From Methylobacterium frigidaeris (GTDB lineage: Bacteria; Pseudomonadota; Alphaproteobacteria; Rhizobiales; Beijerinckiaceae), in contig NZ_BPQJ01000047.1 in assembly GCF_022179185.1 (NCBI RefSeq), positions 1 through 50,211 of the forward strand: a stretch of DNA of 50,211 nucleotides, written 5' to 3'. Made by a program: the position numbers and the translations under genes. Positions 32,702 to 41,705 of this stretch are shown in pieces. Position 1 is the stretch's first letter; each line of letters starts with the position of its first letter. The notes under the pieces were generated by a model that ran no database searches, had not been told where the DNA came from, and worked only from the letters and a program-made list of their open reading frames with translations.

Positions 32702-33103
32702 TTACGGCACTCCGAAAAACGTGCGAACCTGCTCGGTGTGCAGCGGGAAGGCCGTTTCGACAGGCTGGTGGATCATCAGAACTTCTGACACTTCATCGTC
32801 ATGCGCGAATGTTCCGGGGCGCGCCACTGATGGACTGCGGTAGAACAGCAGGTTTTGGCGGAGTTCTGGCGTGGTCACAATCGTTACCAGCCGGAGCGAT
32901 GTCGGATCGAGCGCGACCCCGGTCTCCTCCAATACCTCGGCGGCGCCTGCCGCCTGCCACTTCTGCCCGAGCATCTGGTAGCCATCGGGCAACGCAAGTT
33001 TGCCTTGTCCTTTGCCTGGAAGCGCTCGGCGGATCATCAGCAGGCCGCCACCGATGGGAACGAGGACAACGACGACGGTCGGCGTGTTCTGGTAGAGGGT
33101 CAT
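32702..33103 (-). CDS. Nudix-fold hydrolase with a degenerate Nudix box
   Basis: The 133-residue product has the Nudix fold (TPTVVVVLVPIGGGLLMIRR, ALPGKGQGKLALPDGYQMLG). The box reads G-x5-Q-x7-A-E-V-x-E-E-T-G-V (GYQMLGQKWQAAGAAEVLEE): the first Glu is Gln and the Arg is Ala, while the metal-binding EExG core is kept. Normal Nudix enzymes cleave nucleoside-diphosphate derivatives; this one may have altered activity or be an NrtR-like or structural relative. It diverges from the hydratase gene with only 56 bp between the starts, so a shared promoter region is likely. Confidence 0.8.
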   Translation of the reverse strand: MTLYQNTPTVVVVLVPIGGGLLMIRRALPGKGQGKLALPDGYQMLGQKWQAAGAAEVLEETGVALDPTSLRLVTIVTTPELRQNLLFYRSPSVARPGTFAHDDEVSEVLMIHQPVETAFPLHTEQVRTFFGVP

Positions 33104-33159
33104 GGCACCTCGTGGGATCGATCTGCGGTGGGCGAGATGGCAGAGTTCAGGAGGGCTAT

Positions 33160-33975
33160 ATGAGTTTGGCGGACGACATGGCTCGCGAGGTACTCGCAGC
33201 CTTTGATGAACGACGCCAGATTCGGTCGATCGTTGCGGAGGACCAGGGTCTCAGCCTGAACCAAGCGTACCGGGTGACCGCGGCTGTTCGCCGGATGCGC
33301 GAGGCGCGAGGCGCGCGCGTGGTCGGACGTAAGATCGGCTTCACAAACACCACGATCTGGGACGAGTACGCTGTCCACGCGCCCATCTGGGGCTATGTCT
33401 ACGACATAACCCTGCACCGCCTTACCGACTGTCGCGGCTCGTTTGATCTCTCTGGGGTTGTCGAGCCGCGGATCGAGCCGGAAATCGTCTTTGGCCTCTG
33501 TCGGTCACCGGAGCCCGACATGGACGAGCGTTCCCTCCTCTCCTGCATCGAGTGGGTGGCACACGGCTTTGAGGTGGTACAGTCCCTCTTTCCCGGTTGG
33601 CGCTTCACGGCCGCCGACACGGTGGCAGCTTTCGGTCTTCACGGCGCACTCCTGATCGGCCCGCCAACCGCAGTCATGCCCGCGACGATCGAGTCCTGGC
33701 ATGAGTGGCTCGCGAGCTTCAGGATCACGCTATCGCGGGACGGCATTGAGGCAGATCGTGGGCGGGCCGAGAACGTGCTCGGACGCGGCCCGCTCGCAGC
33801 CCTACAGCACCTCGTTGAGGTGCTTGCCCGCGACCCGGAGAGCCCGCCACTCGCGCCCGGCGAGGTGATTACGACCGGAACCCTCACCCGGGCTCTGCCC
33901 ATTTCGGCAGGTGAGACCTGGAGCACGCGGTTCGAGGGCCTGCCGCTGCCGGGCGTAGAGGTCGTGTTTGCTTGA
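33160..33975 (+). CDS. 2-keto-4-pentenoate hydratase-like protein (FAH superfamily)
   Basis: ATG 33160 follows CAGGAGGG. The 271-residue length and sequence fit MhpD/2-keto-4-pentenoate hydratases: GRKIGFTNTTIWDEYAVHAP, VVEPRIEPEIVFGLCR with metal-binding Glu residues, and the C-terminal LAPGEVITTGTLTRALPISA. These enzymes add water to 2-hydroxypenta-2,4-dienoate in meta-cleavage pathways, using a divalent metal. No meta-cleavage dioxygenase or aldolase neighbours are seen, so the physiological substrate is uncertain. Confidence 0.87.
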   Translation: MSLADDMAREVLAAFDERRQIRSIVAEDQGLSLNQAYRVTAAVRRMREARGARVVGRKIGFTNTTIWDEYAVHAPIWGYVYDITLHRLTDCRGSFDLSGVVEPRIEPEIVFGLCRSPEPDMDERSLLSCIEWVAHGFEVVQSLFPGWRFTAADTVAAFGLHGALLIGPPTAVMPATIESWHEWLASFRITLSRDGIEADRGRAENVLGRGPLAALQHLVEVLARDPESPPLAPGEVITTGTLTRALPISAGETWSTRFEGLPLPGVEVVFA

Positions 33976-34030
33976 AACACGCGTGCCAGTGGCCGACCGT
34001 AGCAAGCCTACTTCAACTAGATGGGTGGGT

Positions 34031-34117
34031 TCAGCCGTGAGCAGCGATCGCTAACAGCCCGAGGCTGATGGCGGTCGTGAGGAGCGCAACGGCCATGGAC
34101 GAGAGACGGAGCAACAT
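34031..34117 (-). CDS. Possible 28-residue membrane peptide
   Basis: ATG 34117 to TGA 34031 encodes MLLRLSSMAVALLTTAISLG plus LLAIAAHG, a single hydrophobic helix with a basic start. Such tiny membrane peptides are common in alphaproteobacteria but hard to prove. No strong ribosome-binding site is seen. The rest of 33976-34266 contains nothing else I can support. Confidence 0.35.
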   Translation of the reverse strand: MLLRLSSMAVALLTTAISLGLLAIAAHG

Positions 34118-34266
34118 GACAGCACCATCGTTTTGTTCGTATCACCTGAAATGATCAGGGGCTGCGATGAGGATGAACATCATGTAGGAACCCGATGCTC
34201 ATCTGCGTGTGTGCTACAGCACTCGCTGGAGGCGAGCAGGCCAGTGTCGCAATACAACTTTCGTGA

Positions 34267-35208
34267 TTGAATACGTCCGAGCATTTCTGGATGGTAATAA
34301 GCAGGCGATCGGATCCGGTTGGCATGCATGCGACGGGATGGGCTGGCTCGGACAGCCTTGTGTTCGGCGAAAGACCCGATGGTACGATTCTCCACATTTC
34401 CGAGGTGTGCTCGGGCCTTGCCTGCAACTGCGCTTGCCCGGGCTGCAAGGCGCCCCTGGTGGCACGCAAGGGAGATCTGAAGGACCATCACTTCGGCCAC
34501 TACGGAACGGCTGAAACACCGGCATGTCAGACTGGTGCCGAGACTGCCCTGCACAAATTTGCGAAGGATTGCCTCGCCCGTCGCCTCGAACTCTTCCTCC
34601 CGGCGGTTGAGCGTGCAGTTGGGACCTCTGCGAGAGCCAGATACTTGGGTGAGATGTTTCATTTCGATGCCGCTTTGCTCGAGCATCGTCTCGCTACCAT
34701 CGTTCCCAACGTGATTGTGCATAAGGGCGAACGCGACCTGCTCGTAGAGTTGCGCGTATCCCACCCCTGCGACACGGTCAAAATTGCAGATATTGCCGAC
34801 CTGAATATTGCAGCAGTGGAGATCGATCTTTCCCACCTTCCGAGGGATGTGACTCGACTCAGTTTAGAGGAAGCCATAATCACGCAAGCCCCGCGGCGTT
34901 GGCTTTACAAGCCAAAATCGAGAGCGAAGTTCGGTGAGGAGGGAACTCAGCAAAAAGCGACCGTTGCGCCGCATCGTTTTGCAATACTCGTGCGGGCCTA
35001 TAAGCGGAGCGGTTTCAGGCAGATCGACAAGGGTCATCAGGCAGATCTTACAGGACGGTTCCGGTCGCCACGAAGCGTGCAGGCGGCATGGATCAGGGCG
35101 AGGTGGCTGAGGCCCTGCGGCGTGTTGCCGAGGAAGTCGCCCGTGTCCGGGTCGACCATCTCGCTGAGATGCCGACACCCTCGGGCAGGGCGCGGAGCGT
35201 GCCGGTGA
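34267..35208 (+). CDS. CoiA-like/competence-nuclease-like protein, 3' end possibly truncated
   Basis: The frame (TTG 34267; ATG 34291 or 34324 are possible starts) contains CNCACPGCKAPLVARKGDLK, then DHHFGHYG and ETALHKFAKDCLARR. This follows the CoiA-like pattern: a Cys-x3-Cys zinc knuckle, 'RKG-x4-HFAH', then 'E-x3-H-x3-K'. A PD-(D/E)XK-like core may follow (FDAALLEHRLATIVPNVIVH, DLLVELRVSHPCD). From about 35060 on, the frame overlaps the decayed glycosidase gene on the other strand and loses coding character, so the natural C-terminus is probably lost. A role in handling foreign DNA is possible. Confidence 0.6.
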   Translation: MNTSEHFWMVISRRSDPVGMHATGWAGSDSLVFGERPDGTILHISEVCSGLACNCACPGCKAPLVARKGDLKDHHFGHYGTAETPACQTGAETALHKFAKDCLARRLELFLPAVERAVGTSARARYLGEMFHFDAALLEHRLATIVPNVIVHKGERDLLVELRVSHPCDTVKIADIADLNIAAVEIDLSHLPRDVTRLSLEEAIITQAPRRWLYKPKSRAKFGEEGTQQKATVAPHRFAILVRAYKRSGFRQIDKGHQADLTGRFRSPRSVQAAWIRARWLRPCGVLPRKSPVSGSTISLRCRHPRAGRGACR

Positions 35209-36868
35209 GGATCTCCTCCGCCTCCAGTTCGCGACCGAGCTCGGCCAGGGCCTCGGCAAGCCAGAACGAGCAGGCGAGGAACGCGCCTTCATGCTGCTCG
35301 GCGCCGGAACAGCGGTAGAAGAAGGGCCCGCGACCGAGTTCCTCGCGGATCGCGTTGAGGGTCGAAGACAGCCTGTCCCGGCCGTCGAAGCCGAACCGGA
35401 CCGCGAGCGCGAGGGAGGCGTCGAGCCGCTCGGTACCGGGGTGGAGCACGAAAGCCTGGCGCCGCTCCGACTAGCAGTGCTCCTCGATCCAGGCGGCGAT
35501 GCGGTCGCGCTCGCGCTGCCAGCGCGGCACGCAGGTGGAGGGCAGGTGCCCGGCCTCGGCGAGCTCGACGGCCCGAGCCAGCCCCTGCCAGGCGCTGATC
35601 TTCGACATCGTGTAATGCTGCGGCTCGCGCAGTTCCCAGATGCCCGCATCCTTCTGGCGCCAGCGGTCGGCGGCCTGGTCGGCGAGCGCGGACAGGGTCG
35701 CCGCGCTCCTCTGGTCCAGAACGTTGCCGTCGGCGACGAACAGGCTGGCGGTCTCGAAGATGTCGCCGTAGATGCCGTGCTGGTGCTGCAGCGCCGCGGC
35801 GTTGCCGACCAGGACCGGCTGCGAGCCGCGGTAGCCCAGCAGCTCCAGGGCGCGCTCGTCGGGCCCAACGTCGCCGCAGAGGGTGTAGAGCACCCGGGGT
35901 CCGTGCTGGTCGAGCCGCTTCATCAGCCAGGAGAAGGCGGCCTTCGCCTCCGGCATCGCCCCGACCCGCAGGAAGGCGGCCACCGAGTAACCCGCATCCC
36001 GGATCCAGGCGTCGCGGTAGTCGTAATTCTTCTCCCCGCCGATGCCCTCCGGCAGCGAGGTCGTGGCGGCCGCCGCGATGGCGCCCGAAGGCGAGTAGAG
36101 CAGCAGCTTGAGGGCGAGCGCGCTGCGGCGGACCGCGTCGCGGTGCGGGCCGTCGTAGCGCAGGCCTTCCGCCCAGCGCCGCCAAGCCTCGTCGCTGACG
36201 TCGATGCGGGTGTCGACCTCCTCCATCGTGGACACGCCGAGCGGCTCGTCCTCGCCCGCCAGCAGCGCTACGGTCGCGCGCTCGCCTTCGGAGAGCGTCA
36301 CGGTGGCGGCGATGGTGCGGTCCTCCTCCTCGGTGACCCGGACGTTGTGGCTGCATCGGAACATCCCGAGCACTGGCCCGACATGGAAGACGCAGCCGTT
36401 CGGGTTGGGCTGCAGCCAGGGCGAGGCGGTGTCGCCGCGCGTGCCAAAGACAGCCCGGATGCGGAAGGTCATCGTGCCCGACAGAACCTCGACGCGCCGC
36501 GCCAGCTCGCACCAGGGCAGGCGGCCGGCGGTAGAGCTGTTGAGGGACTCGGTCAGGCGCCCCCGGCCCGTGTCCGAGGCGAGCACGGTGTCGAGCACGT
36601 TGCTGTCCCGCCGGTAGCGACGCTCGACCACTCGGCCCCCCTCGGCGTCGACCTGGAAGAAGCCGCCGGCTCGCGGGTCGAGCAAGCTGTCGAACAGCGG
36701 GGGCGAGTCCATCTCGGGCACGCACCACCACGCCACGGCACCGTCCGATGCCACGAGGACGACCGAGCGCCCGTCGCCCAGGGCGGCGTAGTCCTGGATC
36801 GGGAACTCCGAGCCTGGCAGCCGGGTGCTTTGCGTGGCGCCGGGGTCGGCGCTCGTCTGCTCGCTCAT
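35037..36868 (-). pseudogene. GH15 glucoamylase-like gene with a stop and a frameshift
   Basis: The region encodes a full-length (~610 residues) glycoside hydrolase family 15 protein. The N-terminal beta domain reads FPIQDYAALGDGRSVVLVAS; the (alpha/alpha)6 barrel includes NYDYRDAWIRDAGYSVAAFL. After WIEEHC the frame hits TAG (35473-35471), probably a former TGG Trp codon, then continues SERRQAFVLHPGTERLDASL. A frameshift near 35165 precedes the conserved end SEMVDPDTGDFLGNTPQGLS, and TGA 35039-35037 ends it. Two lesions make it a pseudogene; the first 465 codons are still open. Relatives hydrolyse alpha-glucosides such as trehalose. Confidence 0.88.
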
Positions 36869-36912
36869 GATCCTGCCGGGTCGGGGTTCGGGCGCTGGTT
36901 CCGGGATGGCCG

Positions 36913-38070
36913 TCAGTTCTTCGGCACCTTCTCCTTGCCCTTGCCGGGGTTCGAGGTGTTGACGAGCTCCGGTGATTTCTGGGCCTTCAGCGTCTCGCGC
37001 TGAGCCTTCGTGTCGATCCGCTTCGTGCGGGTGAACGGCTCCAGTTTCACAGAGCCGCCGGTCTTGATGGCCTGCACGATGCCCTCCAGCACGCGCACGT
37101 CGGCGTAGCCCTCCTCGCCGTCCGGCTCGGGATCCTTGCCGTTCAGGAGGCAGTCGGAGAAATACTTGAGCTCCCCACCGAAGTGGTCGGTGTTCTTGAA
37201 GCTCTCGTGGCTCTTAGCTTCCCCGAGCGTGACGGTGTGCTCCAGCGGCTTGCCGTACATGTAGCCGGGATTGACCTCGACGCTGCCCTTGGTGCCCACC
37301 ACCGCGTAGGTGTCGAGCGTATTGCCCCAGTAGGACAGCACGAACTGCGCCAGGCGGTTGTCGGGAAAGCGCAGCGTCACCGCGACCGTGTCGTCGAAGT
37401 CGCCTAGGCCCGCCTCCGGATGGCGCACGCCCACGGCCGAGACAACCTCGGTCGGCTCGTCGCCGAAGACATAGCGGGCGGCGTTCACCGGGTAGGGCCC
37501 CATGTCGAAGATCGGCCCGGCCTCGACCCCGTTCTTCGCCCGGTGGTTCTCGGGCGAGACCATCTGGGTGAAGGTCGAGGAGAAGGTCAGGAGCTCGCCG
37601 AGCTTGCCCGAGCGGATCAGGTCGATGGTCGCGAGCGTGCCTGGCTCGAAGTGCAGGCGGTAGGCCACCATCAGCTTGGCCGACGAGGTCTTGACCACCT
37701 CCAGGATCTCGCGGCACTTCTTCGTCGAGACCTCAAGCGGCTTCTCGACCAGCACGTGGATGCCGGCCTTCAAGGCGGGGATCGCGAACTCCGCGTGGCG
37801 CCAGTTCGGGGTGGCGAGGTAGATCGCGTCGATCTTGCCCGAGGCGAGGAGCTCGCCGAACTGCTCGTATCCGTAGCTGTCGGTGACGCCGTACTGCTCG
37901 CCGACGCCGCGGGCCTTCTCTGGGTCGCCGGTGACGAAGGCGACCACCTCCGAGTTGCCGGTGTGCTTCACGCCCGGCAGCATCGCTTCCTGGGTGATGT
38001 CGCCGAGCGCGACGAAAGCGTAGCGGACCTTCTTGCCCGAGCTCAGGCCGAGGGCGGATGCGAGGCTCAT
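36913..38070 (-). CDS. Gfo/Idh/MocA family oxidoreductase (glucose-fructose oxidoreductase-like)
   Basis: The 385-residue product has the N-terminal NAD(P) fold (KVRYAFVALGDITQEAMLPG) and the catalytic Lys110 in LVEKPLEVS (EKP 109-111). The C-terminal alpha/beta domain contains MVAYRLHFEPGTLATIDLIR and IFDMGPYPVNAARYVFG. The 'ALGDITQ' start is typical of the glucose-fructose oxidoreductase-like subgroup. No signal peptide precedes it, so it is cytoplasmic. It lies 44 bp upstream of the glucoamylase-like pseudogene and 60 bp after the SDR gene on the same strand, forming a sugar-related cluster. Confidence 0.88.
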   Translation of the reverse strand: MSLASALGLSSGKKVRYAFVALGDITQEAMLPGVKHTGNSEVVAFVTGDPEKARGVGEQYGVTDSYGYEQFGELLASGKIDAIYLATPNWRHAEFAIPALKAGIHVLVEKPLEVSTKKCREILEVVKTSSAKLMVAYRLHFEPGTLATIDLIRSGKLGELLTFSSTFTQMVSPENHRAKNGVEAGPIFDMGPYPVNAARYVFGDEPTEVVSAVGVRHPEAGLGDFDDTVAVTLRFPDNRLAQFVLSYWGNTLDTYAVVGTKGSVEVNPGYMYGKPLEHTVTLGEAKSHESFKNTDHFGGELKYFSDCLLNGKDPEPDGEEGYADVRVLEGIVQAIKTGGSVKLEPFTRTKRIDTKAQRETLKAQKSPELVNTSNPGKGKEKVPKN

Positions 38071-38130
38071 GCGGGTCTCCGTATGGGATGGAGGTTGGGG
38101 GATTGTCGGTGCGGGCAGGCGCCGGCGTGA

Positions 38131-39129
38131 TCAGGGACCGCCGCGTCCGCCGACGGCGGCGAAGACCTGCCCCGTCGAGTAGCTCGCCTCGTTCGAGGCC
38201 AGCAGCACGTAGATGCCGGCGAGCTCCGCCGGCTGGCCTGGCCGTCCCATCGGCGTCTCGGCGCCGAACTGCGGCAGGGAGCCCGGCAGCTTGCCGCCGC
38301 TGACCTGAAGAGGCGTCCAGAATGGGCCCGGCGCGACCGCGTTCACCCGGATGCCCTTCGGCGCGAGCTGCTTGGCGAGGCCCTTGGAGAAGTTCGCGAT
38401 GACTGCCTTGGTGGCGGCGTAGTCGATCAGCGTCTCGGACGGCTCGTAGGCGTTGACCGAGGCGGTGTTGATGATGGCCGCGCCCGCCTTCAGGTGCGCC
38501 ATGGCGGCCTTGGTGATCCAGAACATCGCATAGACGTTAGTCTGGAAGGTCCGGTCGAACTCCTCGTCGGAGATCTCTGTGATGGACTTGGCCGCCTTCT
38601 GGTAGGCGGCGTTGTTGACCAGGATGTCGAGGCCGCCGAGTTCGCGGGCCGCATCGTCGACGAGCTTGCGGCAGAAGGCCTTGTCGCGGATGTCGCCGGG
38701 CAGCGGCACGGCCTTGCGGCCCGCCTTGCGGATCAGGTCGACGACCTCGCGGGCGTCCTCCTCCTCCTCGGCCAGGTAGTTGAAGGCGACGTCCGCGCCC
38801 TCGCGGGCGAACGCGATGGCGGCCGCCCGGCCGATGCCGCTGTCGGCGCCGGTCAACAAGGCCTTGCGGCCGGCGAGACGCCCGGAGCCCTTGTAGCTGA
38901 TCTCGCCGTGGTCGGGCCGCGGGTTCATGCGGGCGGCGAGACCCGGCCAGGGCTGCTGCTGATCCTGGAACGGCGGCTTCGGGTACGAGGCGGCCGGGTT
39001 CGGCGCCACCGTCGGGGTATCGGCGGCGGCGGACCTCACGCCGAGGCCTGCCCCGCCAAGCGCTGCTGCGACGCCGGTGGTGAGGCCGCCGATCAGAAGG
39101 CGGCGAGACGGATCGGGACGTTCCGACAT
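38131..39129 (-). CDS. SDR family oxidoreductase with a twin-arginine signal
   Basis: From ATG 39129 the product has 332 residues. The N-terminus PDPSRRLLIGGLTTGVAAAL has the paired Arg (9-10), hydrophobic core and AAADTP cleavage region of a Tat signal. The SDR domain follows: TGADSGIG (93-100), NNAA (172-175), Ser224 in NTASVNAY, and Tyr237/Lys241 in YAATK. The closest general type is the YghA/general-stress-protein-39 group acting on sugars or aldehydes. Tat export would place a cofactor-loaded enzyme in the periplasm, which is unusual for an SDR. A longer frame upstream is not family-like. Confidence 0.88.
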   Translation of the reverse strand: MSERPDPSRRLLIGGLTTGVAAALGGAGLGVRSAAADTPTVAPNPAASYPKPPFQDQQQPWPGLAARMNPRPDHGEISYKGSGRLAGRKALLTGADSGIGRAAAIAFAREGADVAFNYLAEEEEDAREVVDLIRKAGRKAVPLPGDIRDKAFCRKLVDDAARELGGLDILVNNAAYQKAAKSITEISDEEFDRTFQTNVYAMFWITKAAMAHLKAGAAIINTASVNAYEPSETLIDYAATKAVIANFSKGLAKQLAPKGIRVNAVAPGPFWTPLQVSGGKLPGSLPQFGAETPMGRPGQPAELAGIYVLLASNEASYSTGQVFAAVGGRGGP

Positions 39130-39284
39130 GATGCGGGCTCTCGGAAGGCGATGCTGAGGGGGCTGGAGGACATCCGGCCCTCGCGACCTCAACCTGTTCA
39201 CGCTGAGAATGTTGCATGCGCATGCAGTCCGGCGCACATAGGGGGTGTGCGCCGGCGGCAATGGCTGGCGCGGAGGCGGGGCAG

Positions 39285-40370
39285 GTGAGCAAGAGGCGGC
39301 AACCCACCTCGGTCGAGGTCGCGCACCTGGCTGGCGTGTCGCAGTCGGCGGTATCGCGGACCTTCACGCCGGGTGGCATCGTCTCTGCGGCGACGCGCGC
39401 CAAGGTGCTCGCCGCGGCCGAGAGCCTGGGCTACCGGCCGAACCTGCTGTCGCGCTCGCTCACGACCGGCCGCTCCGGCATCGTCGCGGTGGCCGTCGGC
39501 GGCCTGTCCAATCCGTTCCACGCTATGGCGCTGGAGAGTTTTGCGGGAGGTCTGCAGCGGTCCGGGCGCCAGGTCATGCTGGTGCAGGTGGAGGACGAGT
39601 GGGCGCTCGCCTCTGCGGTCGAGCCGCTCTCCGGCTACCAGGTCGACGCGGTCCTGACCTCGCTGTCCGTCAACGAACCGGACGTGGCGCAGGCCTTGGC
39701 GCGCTTCGGCATGCCCGTCGTCACGATGAACTCCTCGAAGACCAACGCGTGGGTGCGCACGGTTGCGACAGACGATGTTTGGGCGGGCGCCCAGGTGGCG
39801 CGCCTGCTGCACGCGCGCGGCGCCCGGCGCTTCGGCTACGTCGCCGGCCGACCACCGGGCACGCTGGCCCAGGAGCGCCGCGAGGCCGGCTTCCGGGACG
39901 GGCTGAGAGCGCTTGGCGTCGACGGCTACGCACGGGCGCAGGGCGACCACCACCACCGTGGCGGCTACGAGGCGGCGCGAACGCTCTACGCCTCGGGTCC
40001 CAGGCCTGACGGGTTGTTCTGCCTGAACGACCTGACCGCGATGGGCGCCATCGACGCGCTCCGGCACGAGTTCGGGCTGCGGTGCCCGGAGGACGTGCTG
40101 GTCGCCGGCTACGACAACGTCGCCGCGTCGGCCTGGCCGCCTTACGGCCTCACCACCGTGGACGTTGGCCTCGCCGAAGTCGCTGCACAGGCGTTCGAGA
40201 TGATCGAGGCGGACGCGAGCGGGCCCCGCGAAATTCTGATCAGGCCTACCCTCGTTGAGCGCGCCAGCACGTCGGGCAGGTATGAGGCCGCCCAAACCGC
40301 CCCGGGCACGGGCGGCTGTCCCGACTTGCAGGCTACCGCTCCGTCGCGGGTTAGGGCGCGAGGCAGTTGA
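39285..40370 (+). CDS. LacI family transcriptional regulator
   Basis: I start at GTG 39285 (ATG 39261 is possible), giving 361 residues. The LacI HTH is TSVEVAHLAGVSQSAVSRTF with the hinge helix AAAESLGYRPNLLSRSLTTG. The ligand domain has VAVGGLSNPFHAMAL, DGLFCLNDLTAMGAIDALR and VLVAGYDNVAASAW. It diverges from the SDR-Gfo cluster and probably controls it in response to a sugar. The last ~40 residues past the normal LacI end look like extension caused by a lost stop, and overlap a gene remnant on the other strand. Confidence 0.87.
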   Translation: MSKRRQPTSVEVAHLAGVSQSAVSRTFTPGGIVSAATRAKVLAAAESLGYRPNLLSRSLTTGRSGIVAVAVGGLSNPFHAMALESFAGGLQRSGRQVMLVQVEDEWALASAVEPLSGYQVDAVLTSLSVNEPDVAQALARFGMPVVTMNSSKTNAWVRTVATDDVWAGAQVARLLHARGARRFGYVAGRPPGTLAQERREAGFRDGLRALGVDGYARAQGDHHHRGGYEAARTLYASGPRPDGLFCLNDLTAMGAIDALRHEFGLRCPEDVLVAGYDNVAASAWPPYGLTTVDVGLAEVAAQAFEMIEADASGPREILIRPTLVERASTSGRYEAAQTAPGTGGCPDLQATAPSRVRARGS

Positions 40371-40467
40371 TCACGCTGTAGTTCACCGCCGTCCAGAACT
40401 CCGACGCCTGCGGGTCGGCGAGTTCGGCATTGGCCGCCTCGATGGCCGCGTAGTCCGCCGTTCCGCA
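40351..40467 (-). pseudogene. C-terminal gene remnant of unknown identity
   Basis: On the minus strand a frame ending at TAA 40353-40351 reads YAAIEAANAELADPQASEFW and TAVNYSVINCLAP, which looks like a real protein end. Upstream it collides with a fragment of a molybdenum hydroxylase reading the other way, so the rest is lost. The family is not recognised. Confidence 0.4.
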
Positions 40468-40571
40468 ACAACATGGTGATGAAGTCCGGCGCGCGGGTGC
40501 GACTGGCAGCCGACGGCACGGTCACGGTCGAGACCGATATGACTGATATCGGCACCGTCAGCTACACCATC
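40461..40571 (+). pseudogene. Fragment of a xanthine dehydrogenase/aldehyde oxidoreductase Mo-subunit
   Basis: Thirty-odd codons read FRNNMVMKSGARVRLAADGT and VTVETDMTDIGTVSYTI. This is the internal 'M-x-S-x-ARVRL-x-x-DGTVTVETDMTDIGTGSYT' block of molybdenum-binding subunits of the YagR/XdhA type. The next codons switch without a stop to an IS3 transposase OrfA, so the gene was cut here. Both sides of the parent gene are absent. Confidence 0.75.
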
Positions 40572-40980
40572 ACGGAAGAGCAGATCATCGCGATCCTGCG
40601 CGAGCAGGAGGCGGGCATCGCGACAGCGGAGGTCTGCCGCAAGCACGCGATCAGCAGCGCGACGTTCTACGAGTGGAAGGCAAAGTATGATGGCCTCGAC
40701 GTGTCGCAGGCCCGCAAGCTGAAGGCGCTCGAAGACGAGAACGCTCGGCTCAAGAAGCTGCTCGCCGAGGCCATGCTGAATATGGCCGTGCTGCGGGATG
40801 TCACTGCAAAAAAGTGGTAACGCCCGTGACCAGGAGAGAGGCCGTGGCGCACGCGCGGGCGGGCTTCGACCTCTCGGAGTGGCGGGCGTGCGCCATTCTT
40901 GGTTTTGACCGGACCTCGGCCCGTTACCGCAGCAGCCGGGGTGAGAACGCAGATCTGTGTCAACGGCTGCGCGCCCTGGC
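40572..40980 (+). pseudogene. IS3-family OrfA and OrfB remnant
   Basis: The frame TEEQIIAILREQEAGIATAE with CRKHAISSATFYEWKAKYDG and the leucine-zipper-like LKALEDENARLKKLLAEAML, ending at TAA 40820, is OrfA of the IS3 family (IS407-like) without its first residues. GTG 40814 starts OrfB (VTPVTRREAVAHARAGFDLS, then ACAILGFDRTSARYRS) in the -1 frame as usual. OrfB breaks off near 40975, before its DDE domain, where IS91 sequence begins. The remnant cannot transpose. Confidence 0.85.
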
Positions 40981-41480
40981 GGGTGCTCTCCCGCCTGTTC
41001 CGCCGGCTGTTCCTCGACCGACTGGCCGAGGCCCATCGTGCTGGGCGGCTCGCCTTCCACGGCGAGCTGGCGGCTCTCGCCGACGCCGATGCCTGCGCGA
41101 CCCATCTGGCACCGATGCGGCGGACCGAGTGGGTGGTCTACGCCAAGCGGCCCTTCGCCGGGCCAGAATCCGTGCTCGCCTATCTGTCGCGCTACACCCA
41201 CCGCGTCGCCAACGCCAACAGCCGGCGCTTGGCCCTCGACGAGCGCGGCGTCACGTTCCGCTGGAAGGACTACCGCGCGCGAGACGGGACGCCGGGCCGC
41301 GAGGGAATCAAGACCCTGACGCTGGCTCCGGACGAGTTCATCCGCCGCTTTCTGCTGCACGTGCTACCCGACAGCTTCCACCGCGTCCGGCACTACGGTC
41401 TGTTCCAGCGGCAGGTGGACGGCCAACATCGCCCGGATCCGTGGCTTGCTCGTGCCCTCGTCGCCGCCGTGCGAGGTCAC
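40966..41480 (+). pseudogene. IS91-family transposase C-terminal remnant
   Basis: The frame from about 40966 reads VLSRLFRRLFLDRLAEAHRA, RRTEWVVYAKRPFAGPESVL, AYLSRYTHRVAN and FRWKDYRARDG, and then EFIRRFLLHVLPDSFHRVRH. This is the C-terminal part of IS91/IS801-type HUH transposases, downstream of their catalytic Tyr region. The last part (ANIARIRGLLVP) continues in another frame after about 41410, so there is also a frameshift. Its 5' half is replaced by the IS3 remnant. Confidence 0.85.
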
Positions 41481-41529
41481 TCCAGTCGCACGCCGTGATC
41501 GAGCGCACCCCCTGAGCAATTACCGGACG

Positions 41530-41705
41530 GGCGTGCTCCATCGCAGCCTGCCTAACTTCTCCGAGAAGATGCTCACTCAGATACTGCGCGAGATAAAGGG
41601 CAGCGGCCTCATCACTCGGCACGTGGCGGGCGCGGTGCCCAGGCGGTCGAGTACCGCCTCACCGCCCTCGGGACGCGCTTCGTCGAGCCGGTAGAGCTCC
41701 TCTAA
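41530..41705 (+). pseudogene. HxlR-family winged-helix regulator, C-terminal fragment with frameshift
   Basis: The segment VLHRSLPNFSEKMLTQILRE with IKGSGLITRHV is the recognition helix and wing of HxlR-type regulators. A frame change near 41635 leads to QAVEYRLTALGTRFVEPVEL and TAA 41703-41705, matching the normal 'EY-x-LT-x-LG' ending. The N-terminal half is missing, joined to IS91 sequence. The gene is inactive. Confidence 0.7.
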
